A stretch of DNA of 64,000 nt from Bradyrhizobium betae (lineage in GTDB: Bacteria > Pseudomonadota > Alphaproteobacteria > Rhizobiales > Xanthobacteraceae): positions 248,001 through 312,000 of the forward strand of contig NZ_MZXW01000022.1 in the NCBI RefSeq assembly GCF_004123905.1. The letters run 5' to 3'. The position numbers were made by a program, and so were the translations under genes. Positions within the stretch are counted from its first letter, which is position 1, and each line of letters opens with the position of its first letter. Below the pieces are notes generated by a model. The model saw only the letters and a list, made by a program, of their open reading frames with translations. It ran no database searches and was not told the DNA's origin. This document shows, piece after piece, positions 51,846-60,365 of this stretch.

Positions 51846-52286
51846 ATGAAATCCGCCTTCCTCTCCACCTGGCAGACCTGGGCGCTTCTCTCCGCCTGCT
51901 TTGCCGCGCTGACGGCGATCTTCGCCAAGGTCGGCGTTGAGAACATCAACCCGGATCTGGCGACCTTCATCCGCACCATCGTGGTGCTGCTCGCCTTCTC
52001 CGTGCTGCTGTTCTTCACCGGCCAGTTCGCGGTTCCTTCGGCGATCTCGTCGAAGACATGGATCTTTCTGGTGCTGTCGGGACTTGCGACCGGGGCGTCG
52101 TGGCTTTGTTATTTCCGTGCGCTGAAGCTCGGTCCTGCCACGCTGGTGGCGCCGATCGACAAGCTCAGCGTCGTGCTGGTCGCCCTGTTCGCCTTCGCGT
52201 TTCTCGGCGAACGTCCTACGGCGCAAGGATGGATCGGCATCGCCATGATCGGCGCCGGCGCGGTGCTGCTGGCGGTGAAGTTTTAA
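51846..52286 (+). CDS. Half-size EamA-type transporter
   Basis: A 146-residue membrane protein with about five helices and one EamA repeat (FAALTAIFAKVGVENINPDLATFIRTIVVLLAFSVLLFF ... YFRALKLGPATLVAPIDKLSVVLVALFAFAFLGERPTAQGWIGIAMIGAGAVLL). Full drug/metabolite transporters have two repeats, so this one should work as a dimer, like EmrE-scale proteins. It is first of three same-strand transporter genes (gaps 67 and 21 bases). Substrate unknown. Confidence 0.82.
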   Translation: MKSAFLSTWQTWALLSACFAALTAIFAKVGVENINPDLATFIRTIVVLLAFSVLLFFTGQFAVPSAISSKTWIFLVLSGLATGASWLCYFRALKLGPATLVAPIDKLSVVLVALFAFAFLGERPTAQGWIGIAMIGAGAVLLAVKF

Positions 52287-52353
52287 GGCGGAACAAAGCG
52301 GGCGTGAGATCGGTTTCTGCCGAGACGCTTCCCAGCCTCGATCGAGAAAACCG

Positions 52354-53628
52354 ATGTCGCGCGACAACCCCGATCGGGCAAGGCAGGCAGGTCACGCACT
52401 GGATGCGGCCAACTTCTTCCTTGCCGATGTCCGCGACGGGCTCGGCCCGTATCTGGCCGTCTATCTCCTCACCGAACAGCACTGGGACGAGGCGCGTATC
52501 GGCCTCGTGATGTCGATCGCGACCATCGCCGGCATCGTGGCGCAGACGCCGGCGGGTGCACTCGTCGATGCCACTCGGGCAAAACGGCTGGTGATGGTTG
52601 TCGCTGCCGTCATGGTGACGGCTGCATCGCTGTCGCTGCCCCTGTTTCCGAGCTTCGGGCCGGTCGCGATCTCGCAAGGAATCGCGCAGGCCGCCGCTGT
52701 CGTCTTTCCGCCGGCGATTGCCGCCGTCTCGCTGGGCATCTTCGGCCATGCCGCCTTCACCCGACGGATCGGCCGCAACGAGACCTTTAATCACGCCGGC
52801 AACGCGGTCGCGGCGGGGCTTGCCGGGCTCTCCGCCTATTGGTTTGGCCCGACCGTCGTGTTCTACCTTCTCGGCGCCATGGCTATCGCGAGCCTCGTCA
52901 GCATCCTTGCGATCCCCGAGCAGGCGATCGACCACGACCTTGCCCGCGGGTTGCACGACGCCGGCCCTGCGAGCCAGCAAGAGCAGCCGTCGGGGCTCGG
53001 CGTGCTGCTGACCTGCCGCCCTCTCCTCGTCTTCGCGATTTGCGTGTTGCTGTTTCATCTCTCCAACGCGGCCATGCTGCCGCTGGTCGGGCAGAAGCTC
53101 GCGCTCCAGGACAAGAACATGGGCACCAGTCTGATGTCGGCCTGTATCGTCGCGGCGCAATTGGTGATGGTGCCGTTCGCAATGCTGGTCGGCGCGAAGG
53201 CCGACCGCTGGGGCCACAAGCGCTTCTTCCTGGCCGCATTGCTGATCCTGCCGATCCGCGGTGCCCTCTATACGCTCTCTGACGATCCGTTCTGGCTGGT
53301 CGGCGTGCAACTTCTCGACGGCGTCGGCGCCGGCATTTTTGGCGCAATCTTCCCCGTCATCGTCGCCGACCTCATGCGCAACACCGGCCGCTTCAACGTC
53401 GCGCAAGGCGCCGTCATCACTGCGCAAAGCATCGGTGCGGCGCTGTCGACCACGCTCGCCGGCTTCGTCGTGGTCGGCGCGGGCTACAGCGCGGCGTTCA
53501 TCACGCTCGGCGCGGTCGCGGCGGTCGGCGCCGTCGTCTGCCTCCTCGCCTTGCCCGAGACGCGGCAGGCCGCCTTGCCGGGACAGGGGAAGACAGCGGC
53601 TCCAGCATCGGTTATCGCTGCCGAATGA
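52354..53628 (+). CDS. MFS transporter
   Basis: A 424-residue major facilitator with twelve predicted helices. FLADVRDGLGPYLAVYL opens helix 1, and QTPAGALVDATRAKRLVM is motif A between helices 2 and 3. The repeat of motif A between helices 8 and 9 is GAKADRWGHKRFF. The class and substrate cannot be set from sequence; it resembles uncharacterised exporters found beside ArsB-type permeases in rhizobia. The ATG at 52354 has no strong ribosome site. It is 21 bases upstream of the ArsB-like gene. Confidence 0.85.
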   Translation: MSRDNPDRARQAGHALDAANFFLADVRDGLGPYLAVYLLTEQHWDEARIGLVMSIATIAGIVAQTPAGALVDATRAKRLVMVVAAVMVTAASLSLPLFPSFGPVAISQGIAQAAAVVFPPAIAAVSLGIFGHAAFTRRIGRNETFNHAGNAVAAGLAGLSAYWFGPTVVFYLLGAMAIASLVSILAIPEQAIDHDLARGLHDAGPASQQEQPSGLGVLLTCRPLLVFAICVLLFHLSNAAMLPLVGQKLALQDKNMGTSLMSACIVAAQLVMVPFAMLVGAKADRWGHKRFFLAALLILPIRGALYTLSDDPFWLVGVQLLDGVGAGIFGAIFPVIVADLMRNTGRFNVAQGAVITAQSIGAALSTTLAGFVVVGAGYSAAFITLGAVAAVGAVVCLLALPETRQAALPGQGKTAAPASVIAAE

Positions 53629-53649
53629 AACCCACTTCAAGGATCGAAC

Positions 53650-54900
53650 GTGCCGTCTGACGCCATTTGGGCCTGGAGCATCATCGTCGCCGCGACAGCA
53701 GGCGTCATCATCCGCCCTTTCCGGCTGCCCGAGGCGATCTGGGCCGTCATCGGCGCCGCGGCACTGGTTCTGCCGGGCTTCCTGCCGTGGCAGGATGCGC
53801 TTCTCGGCATCGAGAAAGGCCTCGACGTCTATCTCTTCCTGATCGGCATGATGCTGATCGCCGAGCTCGCCCGGCTCGAGGGCCTGTTCGACTATCTCGC
53901 AGCCCTTGCGGTGGAATACGCAGGCGGCTCGCCGCAACGGCTGTTCCTGCTGATCTATCTCGTCGGCACGGTCGTCACTGTGCTGCTCTCCAACGATGCC
54001 ACCGCCATCGTGCTGACGCCTGCCGTCTACGCTGCGACGCGCGCAGCCGGTGCAAAACCGCTGCCCTATCTGTTCGTCTGCGCCTTCATCGCCAATGCCG
54101 CGAGCTTCGTGCTGCCGATCTCAAATCCCGCCAATCTCGTCGTATTCGGCGCGCGCATGCCGCAACTGACCGAATGGCTGCGTCTGTTCGCCCTGCCCTC
54201 GGCCGCCTCGATCCTGCTGACCTACATCGTGCTGCGCCTGACCCAGCACCGCGCGCTGAAAGAAGAGACGATCGCTCGCAGCGTGCCGCATCCAAAACTC
54301 GGCCGCGGCGGCAAGTTGACGGCCGTCGGCATCGTTGCGATCGGCGTGGTGCTGGTCACGGCGTCGGCGCTGGACAAGCAGCTTGGCTTGCCAACATTCA
54401 TCTGCGGCATGGTGACGGCCGCGATCGTACTGCTGATCAGCCGGCAATCGCCGCTGCCCGTGCTGCGTGGCGTCTCCTGGAGCGTGCTGCCGCTGGTCGG
54501 CGGTCTCTTCGTGATGGTGGAGGCGCTGATCAAAACCGGCGTGATCGGGCAGCTCAGCGCGCTCTTGCACCAGGCCGTCGCACAATCGGTCCCGCAGGCC
54601 GCCTGGAGCGTCGGCATAGCGACGGGGATCGCCACCAACATCGCCAACAATCTTCCGGTCGGTCTTGTTGCCGGCTCGGTTGCCGCCAGCGATCATCTGC
54701 CCGCACCCGTCGTCAGCGCCATCCTGATCGGCGTCGACCTTGGGCCCAATCTGTCGGTCACGGGATCGCTTGCCACCATCCTCTGGCTGGTTGCGCTTCG
54801 CCGCGAGAAGATCGAGGTCGGCGCCTGGCGGTTCCTCAAGCTCGGACTACTGGTGACCCCGCCGGCCCTGATCGCGGCATTGGCTGCCGCGATCAGGTAA
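53650..54900 (+). CDS. ArsB/NhaD-type ion permease
   Basis: A 416-residue inner-membrane permease of the ArsB/ion-transporter superfamily. It has about 11 helices, the family LLSNDATAIVLTP motif in helix 4 and IANNLPVGL in the second half, and VDLGPNLSVTGSLATILWL near the end, all typical of arsenite pumps. ArsB exports arsenite or antimonite, but no arsR, arsA or arsC adjoins it, so the ion is inferred only. The start is GTG 53650 with AAGGA 7 bases upstream. Third of the transporter row. Confidence 0.82.
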   Translation: MPSDAIWAWSIIVAATAGVIIRPFRLPEAIWAVIGAAALVLPGFLPWQDALLGIEKGLDVYLFLIGMMLIAELARLEGLFDYLAALAVEYAGGSPQRLFLLIYLVGTVVTVLLSNDATAIVLTPAVYAATRAAGAKPLPYLFVCAFIANAASFVLPISNPANLVVFGARMPQLTEWLRLFALPSAASILLTYIVLRLTQHRALKEETIARSVPHPKLGRGGKLTAVGIVAIGVVLVTASALDKQLGLPTFICGMVTAAIVLLISRQSPLPVLRGVSWSVLPLVGGLFVMVEALIKTGVIGQLSALLHQAVAQSVPQAAWSVGIATGIATNIANNLPVGLVAGSVAASDHLPAPVVSAILIGVDLGPNLSVTGSLATILWLVALRREKIEVGAWRFLKLGLLVTPPALIAALAAAIR

Positions 54901-54903
54901 CCC

Positions 54904-54952
54904 GAGCATGATCCGGAAAAGTGTGCAGCGGTTTTCCGACAAGATCATGCTC
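54904..54952. repeat. GAGCATGATC palindromic repeat
   Basis: GAGCATGATC (54904-54913) and GATCATGCTC (54943-54952) are perfect arms; inner CGGAAAA (54914-54920) and TTTTCCG (54932-54938) pair with a 4-base bulge. This motif is familiar from other Bradyrhizobium intergenic regions (from memory). Confidence 0.85.
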
Positions 54953-54965
54953 AAATAAAAGACTA

Positions 54966-54989
54966 AGGCGCGATGAGATCATCGCGCCT
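54966..54989 (-). terminator. Terminator of the sugar-acid MFS gene
   Basis: AGGCGCGAT (54966-54974) pairs with ATCGCGCCT (54981-54989) around GAGATC. On the minus strand it is followed by CTTTTATTT. Confidence 0.7.
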
Positions 54990-54993
54990 AAGA

Positions 54994-56358
54994 TCAATCG
55001 TTCTCGTAGCCGTAGACTTCCGGCAGGATGAAGATTGCGGCGAGCAACCCGATCAGCGGGAAGATCGCGACCATCAGCGTGGCATTCGCCTGGCCGATCG
55101 CAGCGAACACCGTCGGGAACAGGAAGATCGCCAGGAACGACGGCAGCTTCACGAACATGTAGGCGAAGCCGCTGGCGGTGCCGCGATATTTGGGCTTGGC
55201 GACCATGGTCGGGATCGTCATGCAGTTCGAGGCGTCCCAATAATGGCCCCACAACATCGCGGCGGCCGCGAACGGCAGCAGGATCTTGTTGTCGGTGTAG
55301 AGCGCGAAGGCCGCGACCAGCAGCGAGGCCAGCACGATCGAGAAGCCCGCGATCGAGATGCCGCGGTGGCCGATCTTTGGCGTCAGCAGCGGACCGACCC
55401 AGCCCGACACGGCGGCGAAGGAGAATAGCGCCATCGTCACCAGATTGATGCCGAGCACGCTCGACACGCCGACCATGACAAAGAGTACCGGCAGATAGAA
55501 CGCGAAGGTCGAGAACTCGCTGGCTTGCACGAAGCAGGCGATCCAGCCGTAGATCGTCGCACGCCAGCGGATCGGATCCTTCCTGAGATCGGCGAGGAAT
55601 GCGCGGGTCGAGACCTTCGGCACTTCAACGTCATGGTCCGGCAGCATCGCGAGATCGTCGTTGAACATCTCACGCGCGACCTGCTTGGCCTCGCGGTAGC
55701 GGCCCTTCTGCACCAGCCACACCGCCGTCTCCGGCACGTCGTGGCGCATGATCAGGATGATCAGCGCCGGCAACGCGCCGAGGCCGAGCGTCACGCGCCA
55801 CAGCATCTCGTGCTGGATGTCGAGCAGCAGGAAGATGACGATGACGCCGATGGTGAGGACCTCGCCGACCGCGAACATGAACTGCCAGCGGTTGCCCATG
55901 ACCTCGCGCTCACCCTTGGCCATGGATTCCATGATGTAGGTGTAGCCGGTCGAGATGTCCGAGCCGAGCGGAATGCCGAGCAGGAAGCGGATCACGATGA
56001 GCCAGGTGATATTGGGCACGAAGGCCTGCGCCAGCGCCAGCACGATGAACATCACCATCGTCACCAGGAACATGACGCGGCGGCCGATCTTGTCGGAGAG
56101 CCAGCCGCCGAGCAGAGCACCGATCAGGGCGCCGCCTTGCGTGCCCGCTGCGGCGAGACCCAGCATCAGCGGATCGGGATTGTACTGCTCCTTGATGAAG
56201 ATCAGCACGAAGGCGATCGAATAGAGATCCCAGGCCTCGACCAGGATCGAGGCCATCATCAGCCAGCCGACCTTGTTGCCCTTGGGACTGTAGTTGGTGA
56301 TGAGGTAGCGGACCGCCGCTTCGCTCGCGGTCGGTTGTGGCATGGCCATCGTTGACAT
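54994..56358 (-). CDS. MFS metabolite:H+ symporter, probable sugar-acid importer
   Basis: A 454-residue, 12-helix transporter of the metabolite:H+ symporter type. Motif A is GGWLSDKIGRRVMF, and DVPETAVWLVQKGRYREA is the loop after helix 6 common to sugar and organic-acid porters. ATG 56356-56358 is preceded by AGAGAGGA; an upstream ATG is less likely. It is 24 bases downstream of the GntR gene on the same strand and divergent from the dehydratase cluster, so it probably imports that pathway's substrate. A terminator follows its stop. Confidence 0.85.
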   Translation of the reverse strand: MSTMAMPQPTASEAAVRYLITNYSPKGNKVGWLMMASILVEAWDLYSIAFVLIFIKEQYNPDPLMLGLAAAGTQGGALIGALLGGWLSDKIGRRVMFLVTMVMFIVLALAQAFVPNITWLIVIRFLLGIPLGSDISTGYTYIMESMAKGEREVMGNRWQFMFAVGEVLTIGVIVIFLLLDIQHEMLWRVTLGLGALPALIILIMRHDVPETAVWLVQKGRYREAKQVAREMFNDDLAMLPDHDVEVPKVSTRAFLADLRKDPIRWRATIYGWIACFVQASEFSTFAFYLPVLFVMVGVSSVLGINLVTMALFSFAAVSGWVGPLLTPKIGHRGISIAGFSIVLASLLVAAFALYTDNKILLPFAAAAMLWGHYWDASNCMTIPTMVAKPKYRGTASGFAYMFVKLPSFLAIFLFPTVFAAIGQANATLMVAIFPLIGLLAAIFILPEVYGYEND

Positions 56359-56382
56359 CTTTGGTCCTCTCTTCAAAACTCT

Positions 56383-57150
56383 TTACGTGCCGAGCAGCGG
56401 CTCGATGCTGCAATCGAGCAGACGCGGGTCGATGCCCGCCTCCATACCCGTGAACATCTGGTCCATGTAGTCGATCAGGGCATCGCTCGCCTTCACGGCG
56501 TCCTCGACATGGCGGCCGGCGACCGCGCTGAGAATGGCGAGATGGCGATCGATGGTGCCTGACAGGTCGGTCTGTCCTGGCATGAAGCGGTGGTGGATGT
56601 AGCCGATGCGGCGGTACAGCGTGTGCAGCGGCCGCAGCGTATGCACCAGGAACGGCTCACCCGCCGCTTCCAGCACCAGCGCGTCGATGCGGCGATCGAT
56701 GCTGTTGAATTCGTCGAGGGTCAGGTTGGCGCGACGCTCGCGCAGGAGGCGCTCGATGTGCAGCGCCTGATTGCGGTGCGAGAGACTGGCGCGATCGGCC
56801 GCAAGCCGGACGACAAAGCGCTCCATGTCGCGGCGCAAGGCCAGCAGCATGCGCTCGCGCGCGAGATCGATCGGCGCGATGTGCAGGCCGTGGCGCGGGC
56901 GGATGATGATAAGCGTATCGGCGGACAGACGATTGATGGCGTGATGCACCGGCGTGCGGCCGAAACCGGTGATCTGCTGCAGCTCCAGCATCGTCATGAA
57001 TTGTCCGGGCTTGAGCTCGCAATGAACAAGGAGCTCTTCGATCTTCAGATAGGCCAGCTCGAAGAAGTTGAGCCGGTTGCGCCGCGAGGGCTTGCCCCCG
57101 CCGTCGTCGTCGTTTCTCACCACCTCGAGCGCGCGCTTGCGGCGTGCCAT
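56383..57150 (-). CDS. GntR-family (FCD-type) regulator
   Basis: A 255-residue GntR-type regulator with an N-terminal winged helix (about 30-90; MTMLELQQITGFGRTPVHHAINRLSADTLI) and a helical ligand-binding domain (FCD-like). Metal-ligand-like histidines appear in HHRFMPGQT and near DRHLAIL. ATG 57148-57150 follows GGGAGAGA. It lies between the divergent transporter and enzyme genes and probably controls both. Confidence 0.88.
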   Translation of the reverse strand: MARRKRALEVVRNDDDGGGKPSRRNRLNFFELAYLKIEELLVHCELKPGQFMTMLELQQITGFGRTPVHHAINRLSADTLIIIRPRHGLHIAPIDLARERMLLALRRDMERFVVRLAADRASLSHRNQALHIERLLRERRANLTLDEFNSIDRRIDALVLEAAGEPFLVHTLRPLHTLYRRIGYIHHRFMPGQTDLSGTIDRHLAILSAVAGRHVEDAVKASDALIDYMDQMFTGMEAGIDPRLLDCSIEPLLGT

Positions 57151-57221
57151 GTCGTTCTCTCCCGTCAGCCCCGCGCTCGCGTTGTTCAGTGGCGCCTTAG
57201 TTGTGGCACCCTTAAAACATG

Positions 57222-57237
57222 TTGTGATATATTACAA
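57222..57237. promoter_or_regulatory. Probable GntR operator
   Basis: TTGTGATATATTACAA is a 16-base inverted repeat with one mismatched pair in the 171-base divergent gap. The TTGT...ACAA ends fit FCD-type GntR sites. Confidence 0.55.
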
Positions 57238-57321
57238 GCAGGCGTAAGACTCCGGCGCGATCTGCAACATGCTGCAGTGCGAAATGAGACGACGGCGCGA
57301 GGCGCCTGTGACGGGAGGACA

Positions 57322-58527
57322 ATGGCCGTGAAGATCACGTCGATCGAGACACTGCGTACCGAGGAATTTTCCAACGTCATCTGGGTGCGCGTCCACACCG
57401 ACACGGGCATGATCGGTCTCGGCGAAACCTTCTATGGCGCCGGCGCGGTCGAAGCGCAGATCCACGACACCTTTGCCGGCCGTCTGCTCGGCCGCAATCC
57501 CCTGCACATCGAAGCCATCCATCGCGACATGCTCAACCTGCCGATGGCGCAGTCCTCGACCGGTGTCGAATATCGCGCGGCGTCCGCGATCGACATCGCG
57601 CTGTGGGATCTGTTCGGCAAGGTCTGCAATCAGCCGGTGCACCAGATGCTCGGCGGCCTCTGCCGCGACAAGCAGCGTATCTACAACACCTGCGCCGGCA
57701 CGCAATATGTTCGCTCCACCAATATCAGCCCGGTCGCGAACTGGAATCTTGGTGCCAATAAGGGTCCCTACGAGGATCTCGACGGCTTCATGAACCACGC
57801 CGATGCGCTCGCCGAAAGCCTGCTGGAAAGCGGCATCTCCGCGATGAAGATCTGGCCGTTCGATCCGGCGGCGCAGGAGAACAAGGGTCTCTACATCACC
57901 GCAGCGCAGATGAAGCAGGCGATCGAGCCGTTCGAGAAAATTCGTAAAGCCGTCGGCGACAAGATGGAGATCATGGTTGAGCTCCATTCGCTCTGGAATC
58001 TGCCGACCGCCAAACAGATCGCGCGGGCGCTCGAGCCCTACAAGCCGACCTGGTACGAAGACCCGATCCGGATGAACTCGCCGCAGGCACTGGCCGAATA
58101 TGCGCGCTCGACCGATGTCTGGGTTTGCGCCAGCGAGACGCTGGGCTCGCGCTTCCCCTACAAGGACATGCTCGACCGCGACGCCATGCATGTGGTAATG
58201 GCGGACCTGTGCTGGACCGGCGGTCTCACCGAGGGCCGCAAGATCGCGGCGATGGCCGAGACCTATCACCGTCCCTTTGCACCGCACGATTGCATCGGCC
58301 CGATCGGCTTCATCGCGGCCATCCACATGTCGTTCAGCCAGCCCAATACGCTGATCCAGGAATCGGTGCGCGCCTTCTACAAGGGCTGGTACAATGAGCT
58401 CGTCACCACCATGCCCACGATCAAGGACGGTTATGTCTATCCGATGGAAGGACCCGGCCTCGGCGTCGACCTCCTGCCCGCTGTATTCGACCGCAGCGAT
58501 CTCACCGTGCGCCGCTCCAACGTTTGA
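57322..58527 (+). CDS. Enolase-superfamily acid-sugar dehydratase (MR/MLE-like)
   Basis: A 401-residue enzyme of the mandelate racemase/muconate lactonising family. Visible metal ligands are E220, E246 and E272; H322 with D295 form the likely His-Asp dyad, and K176 (AMKIWPF) may be the second base. The SLWNLP, YEDPIRM and CASETLGSRF segments mark an acid-sugar dehydratase subgroup. Neighbours oxidise L-idonate and reduce 5-ketogluconate, so D-gluconate dehydration to 2-keto-3-deoxygluconate is the best guess. It is not a close ManD match. ATG 57322 has GGGAGGA upstream. Confidence 0.8.
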   Translation: MAVKITSIETLRTEEFSNVIWVRVHTDTGMIGLGETFYGAGAVEAQIHDTFAGRLLGRNPLHIEAIHRDMLNLPMAQSSTGVEYRAASAIDIALWDLFGKVCNQPVHQMLGGLCRDKQRIYNTCAGTQYVRSTNISPVANWNLGANKGPYEDLDGFMNHADALAESLLESGISAMKIWPFDPAAQENKGLYITAAQMKQAIEPFEKIRKAVGDKMEIMVELHSLWNLPTAKQIARALEPYKPTWYEDPIRMNSPQALAEYARSTDVWVCASETLGSRFPYKDMLDRDAMHVVMADLCWTGGLTEGRKIAAMAETYHRPFAPHDCIGPIGFIAAIHMSFSQPNTLIQESVRAFYKGWYNELVTTMPTIKDGYVYPMEGPGLGVDLLPAVFDRSDLTVRRSNV

Positions 58528-58539
58528 GGATCTTTTGAG

Positions 58540-59307
58540 ATGAGCACCGCCCTGTTCGACCTGTCCGGCCGCACTGCACTCGTGACCGGCTCCTCTCGCG
58601 GGCTCGGCCGCGCCATCGCCGAAGGCATGGCGAAGGCCGGCGCCAAGATCATCATCAACGGCGTCGATCCCAAGCGTGTCGAGCAGGCTGTCGCCGAGTT
58701 TCGCGCGGCGGGTCTCCAGGCTGAAGGCGCCGCCTTCAACGTCACGGACGAGCCTGCGATCGTCGCCGCCTTCGAGCGCTTCGACCGCGAAGGGCTCGCG
58801 GTCGACATTCTCGTCAACAATGCCGGCATCCAGCACCGCAAGCCGCTGGTCGAGTTCACCACCGACGAATGGCGCAAGGTGATCGAGACTGACCTCACCA
58901 GCGCCTTCGTGATCGGCCGCGAGGCCGGCAAGCGCATGATCCCGCGCAAGCACGGCAAGATCATCAATATCGGCTCGCTCGGCAGTGAGCTCGCGCGTCC
59001 GACGATTGCGCCCTATACCGCGGCCAAGGGCGGCATCAAGAACCTGACGCGCTCGATGGCGGTAGAATGGGCCCAGCACGGCATCCAGGCCAACGCGATC
59101 GGCCCCGGCTACATGCTGACCGACATGAATGAGGCGCTGGTCAACAACACCGACTTCAACAATTGGCTGATGGGCCGCATCCCCTCAAAGCGCTGGGGCA
59201 GGCCGGACGAGCTGGTGGGCGCCGCGATCTTCCTGGCGTCGGACGCCTCCACCTATGTCAACGGCCAGATCATCTATGTCGATGGCGGCATGATCTCCGC
59301 GATGTGA
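58540..59307 (+). CDS. idnO: SDR oxidoreductase, probable 5-keto-D-gluconate reductase
   Basis: A 255-residue short-chain dehydrogenase. The cofactor motif TGSSRGLG is at 17-24, NNAG follows, and the catalytic Ser, Tyr and Lys lie in NIGSLGSELARPTIAPYTAAKGG. It matches the gluconate 5-dehydrogenase/5-keto-gluconate reductase subgroup (SSRGLGRAIAEGMAKAGAKIIINGVD). It starts 12 bases after the dehydratase stop and precedes the idonate dehydrogenase gene. With idnD it would form D-gluconate. Confidence 0.82.
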   Translation: MSTALFDLSGRTALVTGSSRGLGRAIAEGMAKAGAKIIINGVDPKRVEQAVAEFRAAGLQAEGAAFNVTDEPAIVAAFERFDREGLAVDILVNNAGIQHRKPLVEFTTDEWRKVIETDLTSAFVIGREAGKRMIPRKHGKIINIGSLGSELARPTIAPYTAAKGGIKNLTRSMAVEWAQHGIQANAIGPGYMLTDMNEALVNNTDFNNWLMGRIPSKRWGRPDELVGAAIFLASDASTYVNGQIIYVDGGMISAM

Positions 59308-59331
59308 TCGCCAAAGTCTGAGGAGCAAGCC

Positions 59332-60363
59332 ATGCGCGCCGTCGTCATTCACGCCCCGAAAGATTTGCGGATCGACAGCTATCCCGATCCTGCGCCCGGC
59401 CCGGGCGAGGTCCGCGTCAAGATCGCCAATGGCGGCATCTGCGGCTCGGACTTGCACTACTATCATCACGGCGGCTTCGGCGTCGTCCGCATCCAGCAGC
59501 CGATGGCGCTGGGGCATGAGATCGCCGGCGTGGTCGCAGCGGTCGGTGATGGCGTCAGCAATGTGAGGCCGGGTACGCGCGTTGCGGTCAATCCGAGCAA
59601 GCCGTGCGGCCAGTGTCTGCATTGCCAGGAAGGCATGCGCAACCAGTGCCTCGACATGCGCTTCCTCGGCAGCGCGATGCGCTTTCCCCATGTGCAGGGC
59701 GGCTTTCGCGAGTTCCTCACCGTCGACGCCACGCAGGCCGTGCCGATCTCGGACAAGCTGTCGCTGGCAGAAGCCGCAGTCGCCGAACCGCTCGCAGTGT
59801 GCCTGCATGCCGGCAAGCAGGCCGGCCCCCTGCTCGGCAAGCGCGTGCTGATCACCGGCTGCGGCCCGATCGGCGCGCTGATGATCCTTGTCTCGCGCTT
59901 TGGCGGCGCATCCGAGATCGTGGTGACCGATGTCGCCGACGCCCCGCTCGCGGTCGCGAAAAAGCTCGGCGCCACGCATGCCATCAATGTCGCGACCGAT
60001 GCCACCGCGCTCGATCCCTGGCGCGTTGGCAAGGGTGTGTTCGACACGCTATTCGAAGCCTCCGGCAATCAGGCGGCGCTCCGCACCGCGCTCGACGTGC
60101 TCCGTCCCGGCGCGACGCTGGTGCAGCTCGGCCTCGGCGGCGAGATGACCCTGCCGATCAACGCCATCGTCGCCAAGGAATTGCAGCTGCGCGGCACCTT
60201 CCGCTTCGATCCCGAATTCGAGCTGGCAGTGCGGCTGATGGGTGAAGGCCTGATCGACGTGAGACCGCTGATCACGGCGACGATGCCGTTCGAGAATGCG
60301 GTCGCCGCCTTCGAGCTTGCCACCGACCGCTCGCAGTCGATGAAGGTGCAGCTGACGTTCTAA
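59332..60363 (+). CDS. idnD: L-idonate 5-dehydrogenase
   Basis: A 343-residue zinc medium-chain dehydrogenase. Catalytic zinc ligands appear in ICGSDLHYYHHGG and GHEIAG, and structural zinc cysteines in CGQCLHCQEGMRNQC. The Rossmann motif is GCGPIGAL. The fit is best to L-idonate 5-dehydrogenases, which oxidise L-idonate to 5-keto-D-gluconate. It is the third gene of the plus-strand cluster, 24 bases after the SDR gene. Its stop lies 2 bases from the corrected stop of the convergent frameshifted gene. Confidence 0.86.
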   Translation: MRAVVIHAPKDLRIDSYPDPAPGPGEVRVKIANGGICGSDLHYYHHGGFGVVRIQQPMALGHEIAGVVAAVGDGVSNVRPGTRVAVNPSKPCGQCLHCQEGMRNQCLDMRFLGSAMRFPHVQGGFREFLTVDATQAVPISDKLSLAEAAVAEPLAVCLHAGKQAGPLLGKRVLITGCGPIGALMILVSRFGGASEIVVTDVADAPLAVAKKLGATHAINVATDATALDPWRVGKGVFDTLFEASGNQAALRTALDVLRPGATLVQLGLGGEMTLPINAIVAKELQLRGTFRFDPEFELAVRLMGEGLIDVRPLITATMPFENAVAAFELATDRSQSMKVQLTF

Positions 60364-60365
60364 AA

